The notes under the pieces are model-generated. The model had not been told where the DNA came from. It did not search any database and saw nothing but the letters and a program-made list of their open reading frames with translations. Positions 25,690-33,572 of a stretch of 64,000 nucleotides of DNA are shown piece after piece; position 1 is the first letter of the stretch; each line of letters starts with the position of its first letter. Source of the stretch: JAYFNU01 sp034933305 (lineage in GTDB: Bacteria > Bacillota > Clostridia > Oscillospirales > Ruminococcaceae); NCBI GenBank assembly GCA_034933305.1, contig JAYFNU010000011.1, positions 19,460 through 83,459 on the forward strand. The letters are read 5' to 3'. A program made the position numbers and the translations under genes.

Positions 25690-25830
25690 TGTTTTACCAA
25701 AGACAGCAGGTGTGAAAACATAATCGGCCGTTCGCGGCCGGCCTGCCGAGGATAAAACTTACGATATGTTGCGCGAAAGCGCGGCAGGTTTGTATGTTTT
25801 CCCTTCCCCGGCAGCGGGGAAGGGTTTTTT
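25690..25830 (+). promoter_or_regulatory. ribosomal protein L10 leader with attenuator
   Basis: Between the promoter and rplJ lies a structured leader of about 140 bases: a GCAGGTGTGAAAACA-type strand, a GGCCG hairpin, then CCTGCCGAGG and GCGGCAGG strands that can pair. It ends in a Rho-independent hairpin (CCCTTCCCC / GGGGAAGGG) with six T at 25825-25830. This matches the L10 leader placed before rplJ in Firmicutes, where excess L10(L12)4 binds and favours termination. Confidence 0.8.
25801..25830 (+). terminator. L10-leader attenuator hairpin
   Basis: A 9-bp stem (CCCTTCCCC with GGGGAAGGG) closes a 6-base loop and is followed by TTTTTT, 38 bases before the rplJ start. Confidence 0.85.
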
Positions 25831-25867
25831 GTTTTCACCGAAAATTCTAACGGAGGTGAATGGAAGG

Positions 25868-26362
25868 ATGCCGAGTAAAGAAGTACTGCTCCAGAAGCAG
25901 AAGATCGTCAGCGAGCTGTCCGCCAAGCTGAAGGACGCAAAGTCCGTCGTGCTGGTCGACTACAAGGGGATCAACGTCGCCGACGATACCAAGCTGCGCG
26001 CCGAGCTGCGCGAACAGGGCGTCGAGTACAAGGTCATCAAGAACACGCTGCTGACCTTTGCCTGCAAGGACGCGGGCCTCGAAAAGCTGGTGCCGCATCT
26101 CAGCGGAACGACCGCCGTGGCCATTTCCGGCGACGAGATCGCGCCCGCGCGCGTCATCAACAAGTATGTCCAGAAAAACAAGAACTTCTTTGACATGAAG
26201 TCGGGCTACATCGACGGCCAGTACGCCGACAACGCCATGCTGACTTCGATCGCGTCGCTGCCGTCGCGCGAGGGCCTTGTCGCCCAGGTCGCCGGCACGC
26301 TCAACGGGATCATCGCGTCGCTCGCGAGAGCCGTCAGCGAAGTCGCCAAGAAGACCGCCTAA
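25868..26362 (+). CDS. rplJ: 50S ribosomal protein L10 (uL10)
   Basis: The product is 164 residues. It contains the conserved SVVLVDYKGINVADDTKLRA and YKVIKNTLL stretches and a C-terminal helix that anchors L7/L12 dimers. The start is the ATG at 25868, with GGAGG 11 bases upstream; a longer open frame reaching back through the attenuator is not credible. rplL follows after 41 bases. Confidence 0.97.
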   Translation: MPSKEVLLQKQKIVSELSAKLKDAKSVVLVDYKGINVADDTKLRAELREQGVEYKVIKNTLLTFACKDAGLEKLVPHLSGTTAVAISGDEIAPARVINKYVQKNKNFFDMKSGYIDGQYADNAMLTSIASLPSREGLVAQVAGTLNGIIASLARAVSEVAKKTA

Positions 26363-26403
26363 CCACCAACATTTTAATTACGATAACAGGAGGATAAACT
26401 ACA

Positions 26404-26775
26404 ATGGCTGATATTGCAAAGATGATCGAAGAGATCAAGGGCATGACCGTTCTCGAGCTCTCTGAGCTCGTCAAGGCGATCGAAGAGGAATTCGGTGTCT
26501 CCGCCGCCGCGACCGCTGTCGCCGTGGCCGGCCCCGCCGCTGCCGGCGCCGCCGAGGAAGAGAAGACCGAGTTCGACGTCATCCTGAAGGAAGTCGGCGA
26601 GAACAAGATGGGCGTCATCAAGGCCGTCAAGGAGATCACCGGTCTCGGCCTGAAGGAGTCCAAGGACCTTGTCGACAACGCGCCGAAGCCCGTCAAGGAA
26701 GGCGCCTCCAAGGCCGACGCCGACGAGATCGCGAAGAAGCTGCAGGATGCGGGCGCGACCGTCGAGCTCAAGTAA
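26404..26775 (+). CDS. rplL: 50S ribosomal protein L7/L12 (bL12)
   Basis: The product is 123 residues. An N-terminal dimerisation region (MTVLELSELVKAIEEEFGV) and an Ala-rich hinge precede the C-terminal factor-binding domain (KTEFDVILKEVGENKMGVIK, GLKESKDLVDNAPK). ACAGGAGG precedes the start. A strong terminator follows. Confidence 0.98.
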   Translation: MADIAKMIEEIKGMTVLELSELVKAIEEEFGVSAAATAVAVAGPAAAGAAEEEKTEFDVILKEVGENKMGVIKAVKEITGLGLKESKDLVDNAPKPVKEGASKADADEIAKKLQDAGATVELK

Positions 26776-26797
26776 GATTTTCCCGTCATGCAACACA

Positions 26798-26830
26798 GGC
26801 CGCCGCGGAAGTTTCCGCGGCGGCCTTTTT
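26798..26830 (+). terminator. intrinsic terminator after rplL
   Basis: An 11-bp stem (GGCCGCCGCGG) with a 6-base loop is followed by TTTTT. Confidence 0.9.
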
Positions 26831-26852
26831 GCGCCCCGGCGCGCCCCGCGCG

Positions 26853-26886
26853 CAAAAAGAAAGGCCGCGCACATCGCGCGGCCTTT
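26853..26886 (-). terminator. intrinsic terminator for the clostripain-like gene
   Basis: A 10-bp stem (AAGGCCGCGC and its complement) with a 5-base loop. Read on the minus strand it is followed by TTTCTTTTT. Confidence 0.8.
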
Positions 26887-26907
26887 TCTGTCTGCGGGGA
26901 GAGCGGA

Positions 26908-29244
26908 TCAGTCGGTGTAGGAGACCGACTCCGTGTAGCTCACGTTCTGGTGGATGTCGGTGAGCGCGTACCAGATGAGGGTGTTGCTGTTGCCGATGTC
27001 GCCGTAGGAGACCGTGAGCCCCCCGGCGGGCACGGTGAGCGTGTCGCCGAGATAGTACTGGTCGTCATAGGTGCCGTCGTAGGTGTAGTAATTGCACACA
27101 ATATCGATCGCCGTGCCCTCCGTGAGCTCGATGAGGCCCTTGGAGGCCTGCGTGTCGGCGGGGCGGCGGTAACCGGCGACAAAGCCGTCGGGGTGATCCG
27201 CGTCCCAGCGCACGACGATCTCGGCGTCCTCGCCGCCGATCTCCGCGGGCACGTAGCCGTAGGAATACCAGTCGTCAGAGGTGTAGTCGTACGATTCGGC
27301 GTAGTAGGGGACGATCGTGCCGTCGAGCGTGACCCACTGGTAATCGAAGCGGACGTACAGGTCGCCGTCGTCGTCGAATTCCCAGAAGTCGTCCGAGCCG
27401 AGGTCTATGTAGCCCTCGCCGTCGTCGGCGAAGACCTGCAACTCGAGCTTGACGATGTTGCTCCACTGCTCGTCGGTCAGCGACAGGACGTATTCGTCGC
27501 CCTTCTGCGTGATGGGGAGCGTCTCGTCGAGGGCCGTGTAATTGCCCTGCAGCGAGGCGGCGGTCTGCGGATCGTACCAGTCGTACTGGGTGTAGTTCTC
27601 CGTCGCGGACGCGTCGGCGTTGCCGGTCAGCTGCTGCGCGGCCGAATTCTGCTTCATGCTGCGCCCCGAGAGCATGGCGTTGAGGAAGCGGGTGAAGAAG
27701 CCGGTGTATTCGTCGCCGAGGCCGATCGAATTTTCGACCTGCAGCACGTTGTTGTAGTAGCTGTAGTCGGTGTAGGGGAAATACATCGCGAGGCCGTGGC
27801 TGCCCGCCATGTCGTCGGTCTGGTTGCGGTACTTGACGGCGCTCTTGACCGCGGCGATGACGGCGTCGGAGTTCTCCATGCCCATGCGGTAGGCGAGATC
27901 GACGACGTCGACCTGCTGGTAGTTGCCCTCGCCGTAGCCGCGCGCGTCGCTGCGCGCGCGGGAGATAGTGTCGTATTTGTAGTCCGAAAGCGCGGTGTCG
28001 GAATCCTTGAGGAAATCGCACATCATGTCGTAGGCGTAGGGGATCTCGCGCAGATCGGTGACGGCGAGCGTGCCGCCGCCGTAGGTGCTGCCGAGTTCCT
28101 TGCAGGCGCTGACGTAATCGTCGGCGACGCGCGCGCCGAGCTTGACCGTGTCGATGGAGGTGTCGCTGTTGAGCGCCGACAGCCAGCCGCTGTACGACCA
28201 GCCGCAGCCCGGCTCCGTCTCCTCGCTCGCGATGAGGTAGTCGGCGTGCTCCTCGAGCATGTAGGCCGTCTCGAGCGTCGACATGAGGCAGGCGTCGAAG
28301 CCGACGAAATCGAACTTCACGCCGCCGTCCGTCAGGGCTTTGTCGAGGGCGTAGAGGCTCATGCTGCTGTTGGGATACAGCTCGTCGTAGCCGTAGCCGT
28401 ACATCGTGCCGCCGCCGTGATCCCAGAGGATCAGGATATAGCGGTCGGCCGGATATTTCTCCGCGCTGAAGCGGATAAAATCGCCCAGCGTGTCGGCCGA
28501 CGTCATGCTCGTCCTGCCGACGTCGCCGAGCGCGTAGAGCCCGTCCGTCGAGACGAGCCAGCGCTGGCAGATGCCGCTCGTCATGACGCTGTTGTTCCAT
28601 TTGCTCGTGCCGCCGGTCTGCAGCACGAGGTTGATGTTCTCGAGCGAGTCGGCGCCGATCATTTCCTGCAGGTCGCTCGTCGCGAAGCCGCCCTCCGACT
28701 CGAGGTCGGACGCGATCATGTAGACCATGACCGTCGCGGTGTCGCTGCCGTCGCCCTTGAGCACCGTGTATTTGTCGCGCAGACCGCTGATGGCGACGTC
28801 CTCGCCGTAGACGCCGCCGTACTGGTAGTCGTAGTCGCCGGAGGTCCACGAGCTCGAGCTGCTGCTGGCCGTGCCGCTGTAGCCGGTGGCCGAGCTGCTG
28901 CCGTCGCTGTAGCTGCCGAACATGCTGAACACGACGCCGAAGACGAAGATCAGCGCGAAGATGACGGCGAGCACGATGAAGACGATCAGGCAGCCGCGCG
29001 GGCGCTGCTTCGCGGCCGCCGGGGCCGTATAGGGCTGGGATGCGTCGGTCTCCGGCCCGACGGCGCCGCCGTCGGTGCTGAACACGGGGGCGCTCTGCGC
29101 CTCATAGCCCGCGCCGCCGGCGCTGTAAACGGGCGCGCTCTGCGCCGCTTCGGACGGCGACGATTCGCCGCCGGTCTTCTGGCCGCACTTGCTGCAGAAC
29201 TGCGCGCCGTCGGGCAGCTCCGCACCGCATTTCGAACAAAACAT
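26908..29244 (-). CDS. zinc-ribbon, membrane-anchored clostripain-like (C11) peptidase
   Basis: The product is 778 residues. An N-terminal zinc ribbon (MFCSKCGAELPDG, then FCSKCGQ) leads to a disordered Ser/Ala region and a single membrane segment (VFIVLAVIFALIFVFGVVF, about residues 95-115). Outside lies a C11 caspase-fold domain: VMVYMIASDLES, the catalytic His in ILWDHGGG (His276) and the catalytic Cys in VGFDACLMSTLE (Cys319). The long acidic, Tyr-rich C-terminus (about 480-778) contains repeated DDDGD-like and WYSYGY-like stretches and ends in a beta-type region. The start at 29244 has AAAGGAGG 7 bases upstream. C11 enzymes cut after basic residues; the targets here are unknown. Confidence 0.88.
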   Translation of the reverse strand: MFCSKCGAELPDGAQFCSKCGQKTGGESSPSEAAQSAPVYSAGGAGYEAQSAPVFSTDGGAVGPETDASQPYTAPAAAKQRPRGCLIVFIVLAVIFALIFVFGVVFSMFGSYSDGSSSATGYSGTASSSSSSWTSGDYDYQYGGVYGEDVAISGLRDKYTVLKGDGSDTATVMVYMIASDLESEGGFATSDLQEMIGADSLENINLVLQTGGTSKWNNSVMTSGICQRWLVSTDGLYALGDVGRTSMTSADTLGDFIRFSAEKYPADRYILILWDHGGGTMYGYGYDELYPNSSMSLYALDKALTDGGVKFDFVGFDACLMSTLETAYMLEEHADYLIASEETEPGCGWSYSGWLSALNSDTSIDTVKLGARVADDYVSACKELGSTYGGGTLAVTDLREIPYAYDMMCDFLKDSDTALSDYKYDTISRARSDARGYGEGNYQQVDVVDLAYRMGMENSDAVIAAVKSAVKYRNQTDDMAGSHGLAMYFPYTDYSYYNNVLQVENSIGLGDEYTGFFTRFLNAMLSGRSMKQNSAAQQLTGNADASATENYTQYDWYDPQTAASLQGNYTALDETLPITQKGDEYVLSLTDEQWSNIVKLELQVFADDGEGYIDLGSDDFWEFDDDGDLYVRFDYQWVTLDGTIVPYYAESYDYTSDDWYSYGYVPAEIGGEDAEIVVRWDADHPDGFVAGYRRPADTQASKGLIELTEGTAIDIVCNYYTYDGTYDDQYYLGDTLTVPAGGLTVSYGDIGNSNTLIWYALTDIHQNVSYTESVSYTD

Positions 29245-29288
29245 CGAAGATCCTCCTTTGGGCATTATCCGGCTTATCTCTTATTGAA

Positions 29289-29316
29289 AGTATAGCAAAT
29301 ACGCGGGAAAATGCAA
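29289..29316 (-). promoter_or_regulatory. promoter for the clostripain-like gene
   Basis: On the minus strand TTGCAT, 16 bases, TATACT, about 45 bases upstream of the ATG. Confidence 0.55.
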
Positions 29317-29341
29317 AACAAACATTTTTCCGCCGGAAAAC

Positions 29342-29376
29342 AAAAACAGGCGGGAGCGCCGCAGCGCTCCCGCCTG
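29342..29376 (-). terminator. intrinsic terminator after the purine permease gene
   Basis: A 13-bp perfect stem (CAGGCGGGAGCGC) with a CGCA loop is followed on the minus strand by TTTTTG. Confidence 0.88.
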
Positions 29377-29402
29377 TCGATCTGTGTCGGAGAAAAGCCG
29401 TC

Positions 29403-30737
29403 TCAGCCGATGTTCGTGAGGATGTACTTGACGAGGAAGAGCACCGAGATGACGTACATGAGCACGGGGACTTCCTTGCCCTTGCCGCGGACGAGCTTGA
29501 TGAGCGTCCAGGAGATGAAGCCGAAGCCGATGCCGTCCGAAATGCTGTAGGCGAAGGGCATCATGGCGATGGTCAGGAAGCAGGGGATCGCGTCCTCGAG
29601 ATTGCTCCAGACGATCTTTCCGACGCTGCCGATCATGAGCACGCCGACGATGATGAGCGCGGGCGCGGTCGCGGCCGCGGGGACGATGCCGGCTACGGGG
29701 GCGATGAGGACGGACAGAAGGAAGAGCACGCCGACGACGACGGAGGACAGACCCGTGCGGGCGCCTTCCGAGATGCCGGTGGAGGATTCGACGTACGTGG
29801 TGACCGTCGAGGTGCCGAGGCACGCGCCGGTGCACGTCGCGATGGCGTCGGCGATGAGGGCCTTGTCGCCGTTCGGCAGGTTGCCGTCCTTGTCGAGCAT
29901 GTCCGCGTTGCCCGCGGTGCCGATGAGGGTGCCGACGGTGTCGAAGCAGTCGACGAGCGCGAAGCTGATGACCGCCGTGAACAGCGGGAGGATGCCCTTG
30001 GAGAACGCGCCGGCGAAGTCAAAATGGAAGGCGACGGGCGCGAGCGTGATGCCGGACATCGTGAGGGACTCGGGGAGCGTGGTCACGCCGAGGGGGATGC
30101 CGATGATCGTGGCCGCGATGATGCCGATGAGGATGTTGCCCTTGACCTTGAAGACGAGCAGGATCGCCATGATGATGAGGCCGATGATGGCGAGCAGGCC
30201 GGGCATGTTGTCCTTGAAGTTAAGCGCGGGCACGCCGGCGGAGAAGGTGATGAGCTTGACGTTGAGCAGGCCGATGATCGTGATGAACAGGCCGATGCCG
30301 GCGCTGATGGCGGCCTTCAGGCACGCCGGAATGGAGGCGATGATCTTCGAGCGCAGCGGGGAGACCGCGACGGCGAGGAAGAGGATGCCGGAGAAGAGAA
30401 CGATGACGAGCGCCTGCTGCCAGGTGTAGCCCATGCCGAGGCAGACCGTGTAGGTGAAGAAGGCGTTGAGGCCCATGCCGGGGGCCTGGGCGAACGGCAC
30501 GTTCGCGAGGAAGGCGGTCAGGAAAGTGCCGAGCGCGGCGGAGACGCAGGTCGCGACCAGAACGGCCGTCCAGTTCTCACCGGGCATTGCGGGATAGAAT
30601 CCGTTGCCGAGATCCACGCAGAGGATGTTGGGGTTGACGAACATGATGTACGCCATCGCGAAGAACGTCGTCAGACCGCCGACGATCTCGGTGCGCACAG
30701 TCGTCCCGTGCTCCTTGAGCTTGAAAAATTTTTCCAT
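29403..30737 (-). CDS. NCS2-family purine permease (AzgA/PbuG-like)
   Basis: The product is 444 residues with about 12-14 membrane segments. The AzgA-like signatures are TEIVGGLTTFFAMAYIMFVN near the N-terminus, PGMGLNAFFTYTVCLGMG, FALVDCFDTVGTLIGTAGNA and STVTTYVESSTGISEGARTG. Family members carry hypoxanthine, guanine or adenine with protons. A guanine-type riboswitch in the leader supports guanine or hypoxanthine uptake and repression when guanine is abundant. I start at the ATG 30737, with AGGAGG about 11 bases away; a TTG three codons earlier lies too near the site. Confidence 0.93.
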   Translation of the reverse strand: MEKFFKLKEHGTTVRTEIVGGLTTFFAMAYIMFVNPNILCVDLGNGFYPAMPGENWTAVLVATCVSAALGTFLTAFLANVPFAQAPGMGLNAFFTYTVCLGMGYTWQQALVIVLFSGILFLAVAVSPLRSKIIASIPACLKAAISAGIGLFITIIGLLNVKLITFSAGVPALNFKDNMPGLLAIIGLIIMAILLVFKVKGNILIGIIAATIIGIPLGVTTLPESLTMSGITLAPVAFHFDFAGAFSKGILPLFTAVISFALVDCFDTVGTLIGTAGNADMLDKDGNLPNGDKALIADAIATCTGACLGTSTVTTYVESSTGISEGARTGLSSVVVGVLFLLSVLIAPVAGIVPAAATAPALIIVGVLMIGSVGKIVWSNLEDAIPCFLTIAMMPFAYSISDGIGFGFISWTLIKLVRGKGKEVPVLMYVISVLFLVKYILTNIG

Positions 30738-30794
30738 GGGTAACAATTCCTCCTATTTATTTATCGGTGCATTTCGCCCCGCGGGAAACAAACG

Positions 30795-30824
30795 AAAAAA
30801 GAGGCTGCCGGAACGGGTGCCTCT
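30795..30824 (-). terminator. riboswitch terminator hairpin
   Basis: On the minus strand AGAGGC and GCCTCT close an inner CCG/CGG stem and are followed by six T, 58 bases before the permease start. It would be the OFF-state terminator of the purine riboswitch. Confidence 0.8.
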
Positions 30825-30936
30825 CTACTGCGTCAGAACAAAAACAAATAGAAATCGGACAGGGAATATTCCTTGTCCGACATCAATCAGCAAACAGAAA
30901 ACAGGGCATGACCGCCCGGCAGCCTGCATGTTCTGA

Positions 30937-31003
30937 CCAATAGTCGGGCCGTTTACGGCAGCCCGGTAGAAACTTAGGGTCCATATCACCCAAATTATAT
31001 CGG
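30937..31003 (-). promoter_or_regulatory. purine (guanine-type) riboswitch aptamer
   Basis: The 67-nt minus-strand element shows the conserved purine core: TATAAT, then GATATGG, AGTTTCTACC, CCGTAAA and GACTAT. P1 is formed by CCGAT and ATTGG. The J3/1 strand reads GACTAT, with C at the specificity position, which predicts guanine/hypoxanthine rather than adenine. The 432-base gap before the permease gene holds this aptamer, a second hairpin (GTCGGACAAGG / CCTGTCCGA) and the terminator. The strand TGTTCTGAC (30929-30937 as read on plus) at the aptamer edge can pair with GTCAGAACA at 30832-30840, a likely alternative pairing. Confidence 0.9.
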
Positions 31004-31024
31004 CAATATTCAATTGACTGTTTC

Positions 31025-31053
31025 AGTGTACACTATTTGCAGTTTATTCACAA
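31025..31053 (-). promoter_or_regulatory. promoter for the riboswitch-permease transcript
   Basis: On the minus strand TTGTGA, 17 bases, TACACT, about 20 bases upstream of the aptamer. The rest of the gap to 31169 holds only a 20-base GC-only palindrome at 31135-31154. Confidence 0.5.
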
Positions 31054-31169
31054 TTGTGATTTGCGCCAAACATTTTTGCGGGTCTGCGCCGCGATTCGGA
31101 CATTATGATGCACGATGCGCGGCGATGCTTTTCGGGCGCGCGGGCCCGCGCGCCGCGGCGCCCCGGCCC

Positions 31170-33239
31170 TCAGCCGAAATCGTGCGTGCGATAGATCGCG
31201 ATGTCGCGGTTCGAAAACACGAGGTCGCAGTATTTGTCCGAAAGCGCCCAGCCGGGCGTCTGGTACTGCGTGACGATGATGTAATCCATGCCTTCGGCCG
31301 AGATGAGGGGGATGAGCTTTTCGTCGCGGTTTTCGTAGAACAGGTGCAGCAGCGAATCGCGCCGGACCTTTTCGTCGGTGTTGCCGTTGGAGTCCTCCAT
31401 CGTGACGTAGCCCCACCCCTCGAGGTAGAACGCCCGCTCGGAGAAGGCGGTGCCGTCGAAATACTTGTTGTTGGTCAGATAGCGCCCGTCGCAGATGACG
31501 GCGTCGGCCGGCGTGTTGTCGCGCAGCCACAGCAGGCCCTCGTACTCGAGCGGCGTGACGGCCGAGCGCCGGGTGCCCGCCTCCTCCAGGGCGTCGATGT
31601 CGGCCTGCGACGTCACAAGGGTATCGCTGAAGCGGGAATACCGCACCGACTGGGCGACGCAGTTCTTGTAGGAATCGTACGTGGGGTTGCCAATGTAGGT
31701 CCGCACGCAGCCCAGGGCCGCGGGGACGAAGACGCCCAGACACAGACAGACGGCCGCGCCGAAGGCAACCCGCGGGCCCGCGCTCTTCTTCTCCTTTGCG
31801 CGGCGCAGCAGCGCCGACAGCGCGAGCAGCGCGAGGATCACCGCCGCGGGGCCGAGGATATTGACGAAATACCCCTCGCTGCTGCCCATCTGGCTGAACA
31901 GATTGAGCAGCGTGTACCCGACGAGATATCCGCCGACGGCGAAGTCGACGATGACGGGCCGCTCCTTTTTATAGATAAACACGCAGGCGACCGCGCAGAC
32001 GAAGCCGAGGAAGAGCGTCGCGTCGCTTGCCGCGATATACTGCGCGGTGCACAGGATCTTCCAGAGCAGCGCGGGCAGTCTCCCCGCCGTCGCCTTTGCG
32101 AAGGCCGTCGACGTCGCCTTGTAGAGCGGCAGGAAGGACATGCTGTCGCCCGCCCCGCCGGCATAGAGGAGGAAATAGCACAGGAAAAACGGGACGGCGT
32201 ACAGAAGGCCCTTCAGGAAGACGCCCGTGTCCTTTTCGCGCAGCAGCCGCAGCAGCAAGCACCAGCAGATGCCGAAAAAGACGGTGACGGCGATGGGCCC
32301 CTTGGAGCCGAGGACGCCGACGAGGAACAGCGCGGAGACGGCGTAGCACCGGTTTATGCCCGGCCGCCGCATCGCCTCGTCGAACAGCAGCAGCGCGAGC
32401 GGCATGAAGGCGAGCCCGAGGGTGTAGCCGATGGTGTCCGAATACAGATAAACGGTGAGTCCCCCCGCCGGGAACACCACCATGAAAACGCCGGCGAGCG
32501 CGGTGAGCGGATTCGCGCGCAGGAACCGCTTGGCGAGCGCGACGAGCCCCGCGGCCGCAAACGGGGAGATGGTGATGAGGGTGAGCTTCGTGACGATCTC
32601 AAAGGAGGAAAGCCCCGTCACAAGCTTCAGCACCGCGGCGTAGGCGAAATAGAAGATATGGTACCGGTGCACGGTGCCGCTCATCTGCAGGATCCGCATG
32701 GGGAAGGAGCGGGCGGCGGACGTCGCGAGCGCGACGCCGTTGAGCGTGTCGGGGTAATAATTGCGCGCGCCGGACAGCGACGGGTCGAGCGTCGCGCAGG
32801 ACAGAACGGCGAAGGTCGCGAGCGCCGCGAAGGCGCAGAAGACGAGTGCGATGCGCAGCTCGCCCGCGTCGGCTTCGCCGCAGAGCGGTTCGCCGCGCCG
32901 GAAAAACAGCACGGCGGCGGACGCGAGCGCGAGCGCGAGCACCCCCCAGGGGATGAGCGACATCGCGCCGAACGGCGCAAAGACAAAATAGACGGCCAGC
33001 AGCGCGCAGATGCCGAGGCCGTAGGACGCGCACAGCGTCTCGAGCGGCGAAAGCTTCAGCCGCAGCAGCTTCGCGGCCGCGAAGCCGGGCAGCGCGACGG
33101 CGGCGAGCTGAAAAAGAAGGAAGCCGAGGATGTCCGCCCACGCCAGCAACAGGAAAAACCGCGCCGCCGCGGCCCATGCGAGGTAGCCCGCCGCCGTGAA
33201 CAGCAGCGCGCCGCGCAGGCCGCCGGTTCTTTGCTTCAT
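31170..33239 (-). CDS. large multi-pass membrane protein, GT-C-like, unknown
   Basis: The product is 689 residues. Roughly 13-15 hydrophobic segments fill residues 10-500, and a soluble C-terminal domain of ~150 residues follows. The N-terminal LPGFAAAKLLRLKLSPLET pattern, the multi-pass core and a C-terminal region with DNTPADAVICDGRY and AFYLEGWGYVTME resemble GT-C fold membrane glycosyltransferases and related envelope proteins (luminal domain starting with W.R..TP.DA). I cannot see a clear lipid-phosphate sugar donor motif. It stands alone with its own promoter. A role in transferring sugars to wall or surface polymers is a guess. Confidence 0.6.
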   Translation of the reverse strand: MKQRTGGLRGALLFTAAGYLAWAAAARFFLLLAWADILGFLLFQLAAVALPGFAAAKLLRLKLSPLETLCASYGLGICALLAVYFVFAPFGAMSLIPWGVLALALASAAVLFFRRGEPLCGEADAGELRIALVFCAFAALATFAVLSCATLDPSLSGARNYYPDTLNGVALATSAARSFPMRILQMSGTVHRYHIFYFAYAAVLKLVTGLSSFEIVTKLTLITISPFAAAGLVALAKRFLRANPLTALAGVFMVVFPAGGLTVYLYSDTIGYTLGLAFMPLALLLFDEAMRRPGINRCYAVSALFLVGVLGSKGPIAVTVFFGICWCLLLRLLREKDTGVFLKGLLYAVPFFLCYFLLYAGGAGDSMSFLPLYKATSTAFAKATAGRLPALLWKILCTAQYIAASDATLFLGFVCAVACVFIYKKERPVIVDFAVGGYLVGYTLLNLFSQMGSSEGYFVNILGPAAVILALLALSALLRRAKEKKSAGPRVAFGAAVCLCLGVFVPAALGCVRTYIGNPTYDSYKNCVAQSVRYSRFSDTLVTSQADIDALEEAGTRRSAVTPLEYEGLLWLRDNTPADAVICDGRYLTNNKYFDGTAFSERAFYLEGWGYVTMEDSNGNTDEKVRRDSLLHLFYENRDEKLIPLISAEGMDYIIVTQYQTPGWALSDKYCDLVFSNRDIAIYRTHDFG

Positions 33240-33273
33240 AAAGCGCCTCCGAAAAGAGCAGTCGTATGTTCAT

Positions 33274-33302
33274 AGTTTACTTTTTCGCCGCATAAAAGTA
33301 AA
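33274..33302 (-). promoter_or_regulatory. promoter for the GT-C-like gene
   Basis: On the minus strand TTTACT, 17 bases, TAAACT, about 35 bases upstream of the ATG. Confidence 0.5.
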
Positions 33303-33389
33303 GACGGCGGGCACAATCCGCCGTGGGGATTGCGCGGCGCCGCCGGGTGTGGTACAATCGAAAACAGCCGGAAATCGGGGAAAAGACGC

Positions 33390-33418
33390 TTGACAAACCC
33401 CCGCGCGGCTGTTATGAT
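33390..33418 (+). promoter_or_regulatory. promoter for infC-rpmI-rplT
   Basis: Perfect TTGACA, 17 bases, TATGAT. The start of infC is ~155 bases downstream. Confidence 0.75.
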
Positions 33419-33424
33419 ATTATC

Positions 33425-33545
33425 CGACAATAAAGCAGCACATGATCTCGTGCTCACCGCGCGCCACCGGCGAAGCGGTCAATACAGCGGAGGCGTGAGT
33501 CTCCTGTTTGTATGAAGGCGCGGGATCCCCGCGCTTTTTGTATTT
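33425..33545 (+). promoter_or_regulatory. infC operon leader (L20-leader type) with attenuator
   Basis: The 333-base gap before infC holds a promoter and then a ~120-base leader with several possible hairpins (GCACATGATCTCGTGC at its 5' end). It finishes in a terminator: GCGCGGG and CCCGCGC with a 3-base loop and five T at 33535-33539. Such leaders before infC-rpmI-rplT in Firmicutes are bound by L20. The assignment rests on position and the terminator, not on a covariance search. Confidence 0.65.
33518..33539 (+). terminator. attenuator hairpin of the infC leader
   Basis: A 7-bp GC stem with a short loop is followed by TTTTT, 33 bases before the infC start. Confidence 0.8.
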
Positions 33546-33572
33546 TATATCGGTGTACGGAGGTGTATCCAA

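Noticed and set aside
25766..25867. An N-terminal extension of rplJ through the attenuator
   Set aside because: The frame is open but crosses the L10-leader terminator, and the ribosome site and the conserved L10 N-terminus support the start at 25868.
31135..31154. A perfect 20-base palindrome made only of G and C
   Set aside because: It lies after the GT-C-like gene but has no T-tract on either strand, so it is not a convincing terminator; chance is likely in such GC-rich DNA.
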